From the NCBI RefSeq assembly GCF_900324485.2, contig NC_046647.1:16239464-16303463 (forward strand): a stretch of 64,000 nt of DNA. Direction: 5' to 3'. Both the position numbers and the translations under genes were made by a program. This document shows, in pieces, positions 25,501-38,198 of this stretch (its first letter is position 1; each line of letters starts with the position of its first letter). A model generated the notes under the pieces. It did not search any database, was not told the DNA's origin, and saw nothing but the letters and a program-made list of their open reading frames with translations. This DNA is from Mastacembelus armatus (lineage: Eukaryota; Chordata; Actinopteri; Synbranchiformes; Mastacembelidae).

Positions 25501-28500
25501 GGGCAACATTTGCATCTGATGTTACTGAGAATGGCTGTGGACAAGGGACTGCACTTGAAATTTGTTTGTGCATCTGTGGTTTTACCTTTTCTCTGAATTA
25601 CCCACTGCCAGTTTACAAGATAATGAGTCTGTCCTATATCAAACTACACTTGCAAGTAATGTTAGTAACTGCTATTTGTATGACCTATACTTTTAAATTA
25701 ATAGCTGACGATTATATTGGTGTTTTGATTTTTCTTTAGCTGATGTATATCCCGAGACTCTGAATATGATTACTTGTCTCCTAGGTTGTGAATTACAGTG
25801 AGTCTCGTACAGCAGAGGAGATTTGTGAGAGTGCCTCTAAAATGATCACATTCATTGATCTGGCGGGTCACCACAAGTACCTGAAGACCACCATCTTTGG
25901 CCTCACCAGCTACTGTCCAGATTTCGCGATGCTGGTCGTCAGTGCAAATACTGGCATTGGTTAGTATTAATAGAATAAGTTTATTTTCTACTAATTTTGT
26001 AGAAACCTGATCATCGCGTGTCAGCTAAAATGTACTTGTGTTTCTCTGTGTACATTTTAGCCATACACCTGACTAGTAAGATAATCCAAGTTGAAATTGG
26101 ATCTACCACAGGGACACAGGCTGGTAATTGACAGTTGTAGGGCCGGTCTAACAGCAAGCCTATATTTGTGTACACACTGTAGGGGACTTGACCAGCTGCG
26201 GCTTAGCACTTAGCACTTTGCAAACATATCTGAGCTTATGTAACTGACCAGCCGTCCTACTACAGCCACTTTAGCCCTCTCCTCCTCGTCCCTGCCTGCC
26301 ACTACCATCCATTGATATGAGAGTTCTCTGACATGCCTGAAGTAGCTCTGTGTTTGATCTCATTGATTTGATAAACGTTTCACCTGAAAATGGGTCATTA
26401 AGCTGTTGTGTGTGTCACCATTACTGACTTTGCAGGAAAGACATAAGACTTTGCAGTCACCAGCAGATCAATTTAGACTAATTTCCATCAACATTTTAGG
26501 TCTCTACACAACCAGACATTTTTCCTACTTTGAAGTAAACACTGTTCTCTATAGGTTAAAAAAGGCATCTTGTCTCAGGTAACCACTACGAATTTACTTA
26601 TGCTACTGGAATTAAAAGGAAAGGGAAAAAATGCAAATAAGCCTATCATGTGCTACATTGAAGTAAAAACAAATATTGTACATATTGTTTGTGTTGCAAA
26701 TTGGAATTTCCATGATTTGGCGTCACCGAAAATTTGTATTACAAATGATTTCATTAGTTTATTCTAAATATTTTCCAATAACAACCCTACTTAGGCATTA
26801 TATTCGAACAGCTTGTTTTATTGATTGATTCTCTATTAATGCATTTGGCATGTTCACTACCCTAGACCTTTTATGATAACAGCAAGTGAGAATAAGTGCG
26901 GGAAGCTTGTATGATATTCAGCTCAAGGAATTACATACTTAGAAACCTGAGCTGCTAAGGCTTGGCAATTCTTTACTTGGCTATTGAACACTTTGTGTTG
27001 TGCCTGTTTGATTTTCTTTGGTATATAACAAGAGCACCTTTTGATACAGGTTGTAGAACACAATATTTAAAATAGCGTAATTGTCAGAAGTGGGATTCGA
27101 ACCCACGCCTCCAGTGGAGACTGCGACCTGAACGCAGCGCCTTAGACCGCTCGGCCATCCTGACATGTATATTTATCACAGGAGTAGCAGGTGGAGGGAC
27201 TGACAGGCACAGCAGGCAAGAACTCACAGTTTAAGGCTTTGTACGTCTCCCTTTCGTGATCTGTTGAAGTCAATATTTCTACAGTGTTTTTAGGAAATCT
27301 TCCTTTTGCAAATGAACAGGAGACATGTAGATGCACCTGAGCTTTGGAGGCAACACTTGTTACTCAACACTCCAGCTCATGCTCTGCTGAAGGTATTACA
27401 TAAAGTAAAATGAGCTGCTGTTACTGTCTGGCTATTAGATTTGTGTATGATTTCACATAATGTTTCAACAAAAGTGACTCAAAAGTCCTGTGTTTGCAAA
27501 TAATTATAAAGCTGGACAGTTTTTTCAGTTTTTTTCTGGTTTCAGTTGTGTGACCAAAGATTACAAAAGTGTTTGTACTGTACATTTACCCTGGATGTGT
27601 CCTCTAGTAAATAAGCATTATTTTATTATTTATTAACTATTATTGGCCAAATCAAAAAGATGCAGTGAACTGAATTAATCCTCAACTGCTACTTTTCTCT
27701 AGACGTCTTGCCTTGCCCCACATGGATACATATATATCTACATCTAATAGTCTTGAATTCATATGCATCTGTGTTTAATTTTTTATATTTGTGCTGTAGA
27801 TATTGCTGTGATTGTGTAGATGTCTATTCTAAAATAGGCCATGCTAGACCTAGAAATGGGGTCAAGAATGATGACCACCCTAGCAATGCACCACAGGAAG
27901 AGACATAATGTCTGCAACCTAAGAGCTACAGTTTTAATTATGAAACACAGTAATGGATCTGTGTAAGGCATAAGATCATCTTAGGCTGCATCTGTGACAA
28001 GCCAAAATGGTAAATCATGCAGTAAATGTCTGGTATTATATCGTGGTGCTTTATTAAACATTTTGACAGTTCCCCCTTAGTAATTACTATTTTTATATAG
28101 GACGAGGGACTTTTTTTGTCACATTGGGTGCACTGAAAATGGCACACAACTGGAAAAACAATCCCCTTCTCAGCGACAAGAGGTCAAGGTATTTCCAGTC
28201 TGGCTATAGGCTAAATTGAGACCTATATCTAAAACGAAATATAACACACTATATACAGAAAGTAATATTAATATATATATATTAATATTACTTTCTGTCT
28301 TGTGATAGCTTTTTTTACAAAGAATCCCCTGGGCAGTCCTGTAGGACACTGCTCCCTCTAGGAGGAATGACTTGGATTAGAAAGGGTCTTATTGGACAGT
28401 CTGAACAGCCTCTGGATTAATGTTATTTCTATGATTCCACTGGAGGCAATAATATGTTTATCAGTATTTTGTTAATGCTTGTTTATGTAAAATCAATGTT

Positions 28501-30346
28501 CCCTTCCTGCTCATTTACAATGCAAATTGCTATCGGTAAAAGCATCAGATAGAATGCATCAAGTTCACATTTCCTGTCTGTGCTCACATGTAAAAGCTTT
28601 TGTGGTGACGTGAAGCTGTGCAAGAGGGAACTGATATGGTGAAGTGGACACCCTTAGCATGACTTCCTCTCTTTCTCACTTTGTTTCAGCTGGTACAACA
28701 CGGGAACATCTTGGTCTTGCCATGGCCCTGAAGGTGCCCATCTTCATCGTCATCAGTAAAGTGGATTTGTGTACGCGGGCCACCGTGGAGCGCACAGTGC
28801 GGCAATTGGAGCGTGTCTTAAAACAGCCAGGCTGCAACAAAGTGCCGATGGTGGTAGGCAGTACGGACGATGCTGTCACAGCAGCACAACAGTTCGCCCA
28901 GTCACCCAAGTATGAAACGCATGCACATTATTAAATGAGTACCTGGTTTCCATATAGTGTTTTGCAGTTTGTGCTTCCTCTAGGATTTAGAACACTTGTG
29001 ATTTCTGTGTATTGTCCCTGGCAGCATCACTCCCATATTTACCTTGTCCAGTGTGTCTGGAGAGAGTCTGGACTTGCTCAAAGTTTTTTTCAACATCATC
29101 CCTCCTCTCAGCAACAGCAAGGAGCAAGAGGAGCTTATGCAACAGCTAACAGAATTTCAGGCAAGTGCAAGATTGTTTATTCACATAGCATATAAGCATA
29201 TAGACACAGTAGATGAGGTAAATGACAGTAACGTGTGTCTATACAGGTGGATGAGATCTACACAGTGCCAGAGGTGGGGACTGTGGTGGGAGGTACTCTG
29301 TATAGGTCAGTATTAAAATGCCTACTTCATGTTCTTCCGTTCAACTCCTATTTATGTTTTACTTTGCATGGACTCTTTCTGACCCATTATTCTCTTTGAC
29401 TGTGCAGTGGTATTTGTCGTGAGGGAGATCATCTTGTAGTAGGGCCCACAGATTCAGGCCAGTTCCACAAGCTGACCATCGGGAGCATTCAGAGGAATCG
29501 CTCAGCATGTAGGGTACTCAGGGCAGGCCAGGCTGCCACGCTCGCCCTGGGAAACTTTGACCGATCACTATTACGCAAGGTCAGATGATATTTAGAGCAT
29601 AGGTGTTGTCTTTGTGTTTTCATGGAAATACAGTATGTGAGTGATTTGGTATTTGCTGATGAAAATAATAGAGGATTTGGGTATTTTGCACATGTATCTA
29701 TAATCAATTAGACAAAAAAAACAAATATATAAGTAGATGTTATAACCAAAATTACATTTAATGAGGTTTCACAGAGTGCTAATATACATGTGTACAATAT
29801 TGATGTTTTTGCACTTGCAGGGCATGGTAATGGTCAGTCCAGAGATGGATCCTACCATCTGCTGGATGTTTGAGGCTGAGATTGTGCTTCTCTTCCATGC
29901 CAAAACCTTCCACAAGGGTTTCCAGGTTACTGTGCACATTGGCAATGTGAGACAGACTGCTACTGTGGAAGCTGTGTATGGCAAGGTTAGTTCATCCATT
30001 GAGCTAAAAACTTCCTATGTAAAAGTTATCATCTTTTGAAGCCAGGGCTTTTTATATCCCAATACGTTACCTCAGCAAGATTATGTTAGACTATTCCTAC
30101 ATTGTTTTTTTTTTTCTTAATGCTGTCTCTCTTTCCTTCCTGTTTTTATGATACACCACTGTACCATAGGAAGAGCTAAGGACAGGGGAAAAAGCAGTGG
30201 TTCTCTTTAAGTTCATCAAGCACCCAGAATACCTGAAGGAGGGTGCTAAGGTGCTCTTCAGAGAGGGTGTGACCAAAGGCATTGGCCATGTCACAAAGCT
30301 GCGACCCATTGCCCAGTATCAACCATCCCAAAGCGAAGATGAGTAA
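22509..30346 (+). CDS. gtpbp2: GTP-binding protein 2, ribosome-rescue GTPase
   Basis: GTPBP2 is a translational GTPase related to Hbs1/eRF3 that acts with Pelota in rescuing stalled ribosomes. Twelve coding exons: 22509-22709, 23780-23806, 24124-24308, 24532-24640, 24756-24953, 25785-25959, 28690-28909, 29025-29160, 29247-29305, 29408-29579, 29821-29985, 30170-30346; 607 aa (human 602). The Gly/Lys-rich N-terminus is variable. The GTPase domain has G1 GNVDSGKST (184-192), DLAG at 265-268 (G3) and SKVDL at 321-325 in place of NKxD, as in the family. C-terminal beta-barrel domains follow ([32 protein letters not shown]). All phases agree. The intron after exon 8 uses a GC donor (CAG|GCAAGT). 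Intron 6, 2.7 kb, carries a tRNA gene on the opposite strand. polh lies tail to tail downstream, as in human. Confidence 0.98.
27069..27072 (-). terminator. Pol III T-run terminator for tRNA-Leu
   Basis: Four Ts on the minus strand, ten bases past the tRNA 3' end: the minimal RNA polymerase III stop signal. Confidence 0.6.
27082..27164 (-). tRNA. tRNA-Leu (anticodon CAG)
   Basis: 83 nt, nearly identical to vertebrate tRNA-Leu-CAG. The acceptor stem GTCAGGA pairs with TTCTGAC (one G-U), with discriminator A. The A box has TGGCCGAGCGG, the anticodon arm is CTGCG-TTCAGGT-CGCAG, the long variable arm is typical of type II tRNAs, and the T arm/B box is GTGGGTTCGAATCCCAC. CCA is not encoded, as expected for a nuclear gene. 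It lies antisense within intron 6 of gtpbp2. All stems pair, so it looks functional. Confidence 0.97.
28255..28298. repeat. Perfect 44-bp palindrome in gtpbp2 intron 6
   Basis: Every base from 28255 (ACAGAAAGTAATATTA...) pairs with its counterpart up to 28298, with no mismatch and no spacer. The symmetry ends at 28254/28299. The centre is an alternating AT run. Confidence 0.95.
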
Positions 30347-32220
30347 GCATAAAGTTTTTTTGAAGAGCCACAACAGAAAATAGCATCCCAACCCAAAAAC
30401 GGTGCTTTATAAACAATCTCCTGTTTTCTCCAAAGGCCAGTATGTCCTGTTCCCTGCACAGTAAATCTGTCTTGCACCCTTTTGTTGTTTAATCAGCCTT
30501 TTCCAAAGCTTTGTTATCACCATCTTTCACTATTTGCCCTTCTCTGTCTTTTAAATAACTCCTGATATTTTAGTCAGCTTCTGAGACTGAGGTTTGAATA
30601 TTGTTGCTTTTCATGGCACTGATATGAAGAAGCCAGTCCGCTGCCTCTGCAACACATTCACAGCACTATCTACTAAAGTGTGGAAAAACCAGTTGCAATG
30701 CATAGATCAATAAGTGGCAACTAGGAAATTGCTTTCTAACACCTATGTTGATGTGCCACTTACAGTTTACACCTGAAAGCACTCCTAACACACACTTAGA
30801 AAAAGATGCACTGAAACACAAATGCCAGTGTTGATGTACATTTGGCAGATAATCATTTACAATCTTAACAGTTTCAAGTATGAGATGCTTGCACAATAAG
30901 GTGACCTGTATCGCCAATGTCACTAACCTGACAGCAGCTTCTCTGTGTTGCCACTATAGTGCCTCAGTGATAAAGACAAACCTCTGAGCTCACTATCACT
31001 TCAGCACTGCTAATAATATATGTGAGACAGTAGTAAAAGCAATGAGTTGGATTTGGGGTTCTCAGATATAGCTTGTCAGTTGTATATAAGCTAAACCGTC
31101 TCGTGTCAAGCTATATTGCTGACAAGTGCACTTTATGAAGGTAAGAGAGGGGTATGCGAGGTTAGAACATAACCCAGTTTGTATGTCAGTCTGCCAAGAT
31201 AATTCACATTGGCACCTTATTATAGTCACATTTGTTGGTGAATTGTTTGATTATTCACAAATAATGCCTCATGATAGTGCAGTGAGATGGATGTGATCTT
31301 GCTGCCTGTCTTTTAAGTGCTTTAGTTACTCAGGTCAGAGTAGATATTGTATTAGACACCATTCCACTCTCACAGAACTACTCCAATGGAGGTTTCTGTT
31401 ACTGACTTGGTGGGAAGGGGGAATTTCAGGGGAAAAGGAGCAGATGTTTCTCCCAAAGAGATGTGTGTGGTTATGCATTATATAGTATGTGAAGCTGCCT
31501 ACTGATGCAGGTTTGTTTAAAAGCAGTTTTGCTTGTGTTACTTGATCATCGTCTTTTCACATAGGTTACTGATGTCACTTATTTTGAAGGGATTTAACAC
31601 AGTGCCTAATAGAACCACCATTTGAATAACCTTCCATTATACCCCAGAGTTTTCTAACTTAAGGTGGTGCTACTACCAGAAACTGTTTTTGATATCTAAA
31701 AGATGACTTTGAAGATGAATGTTAATTGCTACTCTTGTCAAGGCTGTTGATGGCCTTATCATCTGTCTTGTTGTTGCATGTTTGATGTGATTTATACATA
31801 GATTGCTGTTCCACTGACATCAGTAATAGAGGGAACAGCTGAAATGTGTGCCCTGTTTTGTTGCACCTAAGTTGGTGTCATACACAGTTTGTGTGCACTC
31901 GAAGAAAGGAAAACGTAGAATGCATGTCAACCAAAACATTTTATAGCCTTTATGAAGAGTTATATCAGGTGTTCAGGTTTGTTTTAAAGTGTTCGGATGT
32001 GTTTTATAGATTTCTAGTAGTTCCAAATTTTACAATTTATTCAAACATATTTTTCACTTCTTAATGACACATTCACTTTTTTGAAATCATGTTTAAGACA
32101 TATTTTCCTTCTTAATTGAAAATGAAATATTTTCAATATTTGGGTGAAAGGCAATATTTATGTACAGATTGAATGTGTATCATGATGTACATGAATAAAT
32201 CTTTTATTGTCTCTTTAGCA
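30347..32220 (+). other. Probable gtpbp2 3' UTR
   Basis: No exon-like frame follows the stop codon. The first well-placed AATAAA is at 32194-32199, which would give a 3' UTR of about 1.85 kb. Earlier weak signals cannot be excluded. Confidence 0.5.
32194..32199 (+). terminator. Polyadenylation signal AATAAA for gtpbp2
   Basis: Canonical hexamer followed by a T-rich stretch (CTTTTATTGTCTC), a typical downstream element. Confidence 0.6.
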
Positions 32221-33300
32221 GGTGTTTGGTTTTGTTGGCTGTTAAGTAAAACAGAAAATTGCACAGTGCTTTCAAACATGTCATCACATGTCTAGTGTTT
32301 GCCTACTGGCTCACACATGGAAGCCATGACTCACTACACAAAGGTATTTTTAAAAGGAATTATTGTCATGGTACTGCTTTTTATTGACTCTCCAGCTGAT
32401 GCAAAACAATGAAAGACCAGTTGACTCATTCAGCTGTCACCATTCATGCATTTCACAACAATGAGAGCACTATTGTCAAAAAATGTAAACAAACCGGCAT
32501 GACAAGGCTCTTAATAGAGTAATTGCTCTAATGTTGATAATTGTGTTAAATCCAATAGCCTAGTTAATGAGACTTTCCATTAATGCTTTGCTTTGGGAAT
32601 GCTAACCTTATTGCTAACACAGTGGCAGGGACAATATAACATTATGATGACAGATTGAATTTACTATTATGCAAATATCCTATCTACAGTAGTCTTCTGA
32701 TTATTGAAGTTGGTTGATTGGACATGTTTCCCTTTTTATACGGCTGGCTTACAATAAATAAGTCTAGTTCCCAATGTAAGAAAGCATTAAAAAGCAGTTA
32801 AAGAATATAACAAATGAAAATGACATAAAAATCAACATGTGTTATTTGTTGTAGTATCAAATGTAATGTTCAGAAACATTCTTTCAAACTGGGGCCTTAA
32901 AATTATTTAGTTAACACTGTCATGGTCATTTGAAAAAGGAATGGCCTAAATAACATTAACTGGTTTTATGTCTCACCTTTAGGGAACATACCTTCTGTAG
33001 CTCCAGTTTCTGTTTCTCTGTTCTATCTATAACAGTGGCATCTGCTGGCAGATCAAAACATTACAATGTAGTGTACACCCTTTACAATGTGTAAAAAGTC
33101 TTTAATTTGGTTCAATTAAAAAAATGAATGTACAGAAATACACTTTCTTAAATTTTTTACATTTTGATAATAATATCAATCCCATTGATCATATAAAATG
33201 AGTCCTGATGTAGCCTGTTATGAGGGTTTCTATTGTTGAGCAAATCACATTATATATATATTTCTTTGTTTGTTTAAAAACATGGTTGTGCAGAACATCT
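32221..33300. other. Short intergenic region between convergent gtpbp2 and polh
   Basis: Convergent 3' ends about 1 kb apart. AT-rich, no gene seen. It contains the polh 3' UTR and a CTCF-like motif at 33033-33048. Confidence 0.5.
33033..33048 (-). promoter_or_regulatory. CTCF-like motif
   Basis: On the minus strand CCAGCAGATGCCACTG, one mismatch from the CTCF consensus, between two convergent genes. Confidence 0.35.
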
Positions 33301-36300
33301 TCAGTTTCTCTTGAAAAAAGAATCCAGGGTGCCCGTGCTTCCACCTTGAGAGCGATGCTTTTTCGGTTGGGGTCCTGACTGGTGTCTGTTCTTTGTCTTG
33401 CCCCGGGACTGGGTTGTGCCTGCTGCTCCTACTCTGACAGTAGATGCAGAGGAGGAAGAGGAAGGATTTGAAGAAGAGGTGGAAGCAGCTACTGAACCTG
33501 AGGCTGAAGAGAGTGAATTCTGCAGGTCGAGGGCATAGTGATAGTCATTGTGTTCAGGCATTTCCCAGACCGACACCTGCTGGCCACAGCGTTCACAGTT
33601 TAATAGGTCTTCTCTGTCCACACTGGGATGATGTTGATCTACCTCTGGATCAATGTCCTGGCAATCACTTATCTCTTCCAAAGGAGGCTGGTGGGATGTA
33701 GACTTTGCCTGCAGGTCTGACACAACAGCGTCTTCAGAGTCTTCTTTAATAACAGGCATATGTCCTGTTTCAGGATTGGTCAGTGTTGAGGCTGAGGCCT
33801 GTAAGCTTCTTTCAAGATTCTTCTTACGGAAGAAAGAGGAAACGCCAGAATGAGCAATGGATGAAGCATTTTTGGATGTATCAGGGCAATGGGTGCCTGT
33901 TTCCAACTGACATTCAGTTGGATTGGTTTTGTGAGCGGATGAAGATGGGAGAGATATGTTGGTGCCTGGATCTTCATCCTCCTCCTCCTTTTCTTTCATT
34001 GCCTTTTGTTTTTGTTTCTCAGCTGCTTTTTGAAAGAAGGACTGAATAGTGCCAGGTTGTTTTAATGTTGACCTAGGTTTCAGTTCAGCAGGTGGCTGGG
34101 TGGAGGATGGAGTGGTGGAAAACAGGCTCTGAGTGGAAGTGACATCACTGGAACGGAAACCAGCTATCTTTCCTGCTGATGGAGCGTCACTGAATTTGCT
34201 AACTGAGAGGTGGAGCAGGGTAAGGGGTGGAGTCCTGAGAATACGATGCAAAAAAAAGAAGGTAATACATCACACTGAATTACTTCAGCCAATGACTTTA
34301 AATATTTAACCTATTAGCTATTACTAACAAATTACCATGCTGCCTGGTGGTTTCCTGCTGTATTGAGACTCTTGATAATGGCAAAGCTGTCACTGGAGAT
34401 TTTGGTTGCATCATAGCACACTAAAGCACAACATCGAGAGAAGCTGCTTGGCCTCTTATCCCCTAGCTGACGTACACCAACTGTCAACGACTTAGCTACT
34501 CGACCATTCTGTAAGATGGTAAAAAATGAATTACATTTACCACATACAACATCAATGTGAAACCCATTAGAGGAAATCTACTTCAAATACTACTTCAATA
34601 AGGGAAAAGAAAAAATTACACAACCATGGCATTTTTTTTTCTCACCACTTCTCTGTCCTTGGTTAGCCTCTCCTCCAACTCAAGAGCCAGTTGATGAAGC
34701 CAATACTGTACCTACACAGCAGTTATTAATAAAAAATTTATCACATTTGTGTTAATATGATAGAAACTGAAAATAAAAAAACACACTAAATAATAACCCT
34801 AGTGTAACACAGGGGACAGATGGCCTCAACCTGCTCTTTTGTGGCCAACGTCGTCTTCCCAGGGAAGTTTTTACTGCAGCCGATGGACTTGGGAAGCTGT
34901 CTGGGTTTCACTGCTTCAAACTCAATCCCCCGACACAAGTCATACAGCCACTGGCTGCAAAGTAGAGAGATTCAATGGTAAATGTAGGCACTTAACAATT
35001 AATGACAAAATGCTTAGTTTTCAAATTTGGTTTATAACTTTTATGTATATATATTTAAGAAAACCTTTGGCCTGAGCTTTTGTGTATGTGTGTGTTGTAC
35101 TGTGGGTTAGCACATATAAATTTAATAGCTGGCTTGCCTTACCCTGTTTTTTCTCCAAAGTGCTGTTCCAGTTGTACCTGAGAGAAGCGAGTCAGATCTC
35201 CCATGTTCTTGATTCCCAGAGTTTCTGAAATGGAGTTACCCAGCTTACCCCCGAGGTTACGGCTGCATGTATGAAATAAACAATAGAGCAGTGCATTATA
35301 TTATTAGTCAACATTTGTTTTTTCACTGCTGGTCAGAAAGTCCAATTTGTGATGAATAACAGAGTAATATATTGAACTCACATCTTGCTGATGGGTAGAG
35401 AGCTGAAAAGTTCTGCTACAGAGCCCAAAGGCAGAATAGTTTGTCGGTTAGGTTTGTTCAGACCACAGGCTAGTTTAGCCAATACCTGGAAAAAGTAGAC
35501 AAAAAGCTGTGAATGTGGGACAGAAAATTATTTGAATGTTTTGCACAAGTGTTATATTTATAGGGATTTATCCTACCTTATTGTGGGATATCCCCGCTGA
35601 ACAGCGGAAACCTGTGACTTTCTCGACAGCTGCTCTCATTTCCTCAACAATGAGTGCCCCCACAGTTAGCTGCACTTCTGCTGAGCTCTCACCCCCAGAC
35701 AGAGGTCCAGGTAAGGATGCCAGCCACTGTTGGAGACCTCTGGACCTCTGCACCTCTGGGGTCAAACATGGCAGTGTTAAGGGAATACATCCTACTAGAG
35801 TTTTTGTTGAATGCCATGAACTTCCTGTGTCCAGCACCGAAACAATTAGTTCGGTTAGTCAGAGTTTGGTTTATAGTTTACCTTTATCCAAGACATCATT
35901 CTCTGCAGACACTTCCTGGTCAGGTGAGATTTGTGGGTACCCTTGGATGTATGTCGTGCTCAACAGCTGAGGTGAGATTTGTTGGTCGGTCATGTTTTTC
36001 AGTCGCTGCTGGACTGTAGCAGTCAGATCCATGTAGGCCTCATCAATGCTGGCTCTCTCAATCACAGCAAAGCGAGACATCACCTCGATCACCTCCACAC
36101 TGGCATCCCTGTAACTATTAACACAGTGAGCAGCTTATTTACCTTAGTGGTGAAAGCATTAAAACAACAGGTATGGCTAAGAGGAAATTCGGGATTGTAG
36201 CACTTACTGTGTCAGGTCTGCCTTGCCATGAGACTCACGCACCCGAGCCACCTGGAGGTCTGGGCATAGTTTCTTTGCATCATCCACCATCATGTTCCTG

Positions 36301-36710
36301 GTGACCCCATGGGCTCTGGCCTCATAGCTTACCGCGATGATCCTGAGAGGGGATTACAATAAGATTCAGGTCATTTTTAAGAAAGGGGGTTAATATGATC
36401 CCCTCTAGAGTTAAGAACCATAACTAAGTCACGTGAAACTGCGCGCTCTCCCTCTGAGGAAAACATTGGAACAACTGAATATTGTGGGTGTGGGAAAGCC
36501 AGGAAGTTGACTTTAACTTCAGGTTTATCTCTCAAACTACCACTGCATTTGTCGAAAACTGTGTTAAACTCACCCGCCTCCTTTCCACGTCTTGTACTGC
36601 GCCACCACACAGGGAGTGCTCCTTAGAGCCGGGTTCAGCCTCTGTTCCACCTGCACGTAAAAGCAATCCATGTCGACCAGCGCCACCACTCTTTCCTTTC
36701 CGTGCTCCAT
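33301..36710 (-). CDS. polh: DNA polymerase eta (translesion synthesis)
   Basis: Y-family polymerase that copies past UV-induced cyclobutane dimers at stalled forks. Ten coding exons: 36710-36574, 36342-36208, 36114-35882, 35755-35577, 35485-35382, 35262-35143, 34954-34831, 34711-34646, 34508-34336, 34234-33301; 734 aa (human 713). Catalytic carboxylates are intact and at the human positions: D13 in VALVDMDCFY and D115/E116 in ERASIDEAY. The thumb/little-finger region is recognisable (AGISHNKVLAKLACGLNKPN, LGGKLG, LPKSIGCSKNFPGKT). The C-terminal tail carries a PIP-like GTIQSFFQKAAE, an FF-type REV1-interacting motif (SSFFRKKNLE), a UBZ ubiquitin-binding zinc finger near 634-660 (CERCG...HNDYH) and a terminal PIP box TLDSFFKRN. 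All phases agree. The donor of exon 7 (CAG|GTTGAG) is weak. Confidence 0.98.
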
Positions 36711-36720
36711 CACTGAAGAA

Positions 36721-36754
36721 ATATATATATATTTAATATATATATATATATATA
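36721..36754. repeat. AT repeat directly upstream of polh
   Basis: (AT)n run with one TTAA interruption, 10-45 bases before the polh start codon, so it lies in the 5' UTR or core promoter. Confidence 0.95.
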
Positions 36755-36899
36755 CATCAACTGGCTCTTGGTGCTGTTAATCCACAGCTCTGGACTGTCA
36801 AATACTTCTCTTCCTGTTGCTTTGTATTTCGCGCAGTCATCTGAAGTTACACAAACACGTCATCAGCCGTCGACAAAGACGACGTAGAGGTAGACTTGC

Positions 36900-36929
36900 A
36901 TGGCGGCCATGATGGTGAGGTCGCCTGAG
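36900..36929 (+). promoter_or_regulatory. YY1-type ATGGCGGC motif in polh upstream region
   Basis: ATGGCGGCCATGATG followed by GTGAGG: a YY1-like initiator motif with a start codon and a good splice donor, pointing away from polh. Either a YY1 promoter element, or the first exon of an unrecognised divergent transcript. No downstream exon was found to support a gene. Confidence 0.3.
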
Positions 36930-37129
36930 TAATTTCGACCATGTAGAAGATTTTTAGCGAAACAAAAAGCAAAGGTTAAGAAAGGGGGTTAAAAAGTGAG
37001 TTACTGTTCTAGCAAGCTTCAAATGTTAGCATATCTGCCTAAATACAATAGAACAGCATTTGTCCAGCTCATCACGTTAGACCTGATCCACAAGTTGTTT
37101 AAAATGTTCATGGCAGAGTACAGAGATTC

Positions 37130-37607
37130 TTTACTATAAATATCCTTAAAGTAAAAGTATGAATACCACAGTGTAGTGATATTATGTTACAAGTAAAAGT
37201 CTCCATTCAAAATCTAAAATTACAACAGGAATAACAGCCAAATATACTTGGAAGTACCTAAAGTAAAAGTACTCAATGACACATTTCATAATAATGTATT
37301 ATACATATTAATGTATGTATTATAGTTATTATAGTACTGCACATACTGCTGGGTAGCTTGGGTAGATCACACTGAGGATCAATAAAAGTTTTATGATTAT
37401 ACTGTTTTTGATTTTGTTTTATATATCTGATTCCAAAAAGTAACAATAACTAAAGTTTTAAAATAAATGTAGTGGAGTAAAAGCATAATGTTTTTCTCTA
37501 AAGTGAAGTGAAAGTATGAAAATAGTAAAAAAGGAATTCTCAAGTACAGGTACCTCAAAACTATACATAGTACTTGAGTAAATGTACATAATTACTTTCC
37601 ACCACTG
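37130..37607 (-). mobile_element. Non-autonomous hAT-type DNA transposon copy
   Basis: The right end reads on the minus strand CAGTGGTGGAAAGTAATTAT followed by GTACATTTACTCAAGTA, the terminal sequence of a very common teleost non-autonomous DNA transposon. Internal AAGTAAAAGTA and AAGTGAAGTGAAAGTATG segments fit. The other terminus was not found, so the copy is truncated or decayed on its left side, and that boundary is approximate. Family assignment to hAT is from memory. Confidence 0.65.
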
Positions 37608-38198
37608 GGTTCTGGCCTAATAATTGTTGAACTTTCGGGTTTATAGTTTATTTGTTTGGTGTCAGCTCTTTTACAAAAGCATTGGTAAACACTTGTTGAT
37701 ATTTAATTAATATGCAACTAGCCCATAGAGAAAGTCAATAAACTCAGCTGCTGTATGTGGAGTGTACTGTTGACGGCCCTGCAAATTAAACAATGTAAAG
37801 ACAAAAGCGCTGACAAAGATATTAAAACAGGAGCAAACGAGCGTTGTCTATGGAAGTAAATGAGGGACAATAGTTTTGTAGTTTTGAAGAGCAAATTTGT
37901 AAATGAAAAGCTAAAGTTGAAGAAACATAGGCTAACAATGTAACTACATTATAGCCTAGAGCATGTGTATGAAATATTTTATAAAAAGAAATAATGTCTC
38001 CAGTTTCAGAAATAATTTTTTCAATTTTGTGTCTCAGTTTGTTTTTAAATTTTTGTTTCATTTAAAATGTTATTTTTCATATACTAATCCATTGGCACAG
38101 CCTTAACACTATAGCGTGGCTGTTAAAATAAGGAAGCAACTCAGAATTACCCAGTATGTTACCGAAAGTGCTCATTCACTCTCAACATTGATGCAACT

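Noticed and set aside
36900-37130. A divergent XPO5-like gene starting at the ATG upstream of polh
   Set aside because: The start peptide does not resemble exportin-5 and no following exon was found before the receptor gene.
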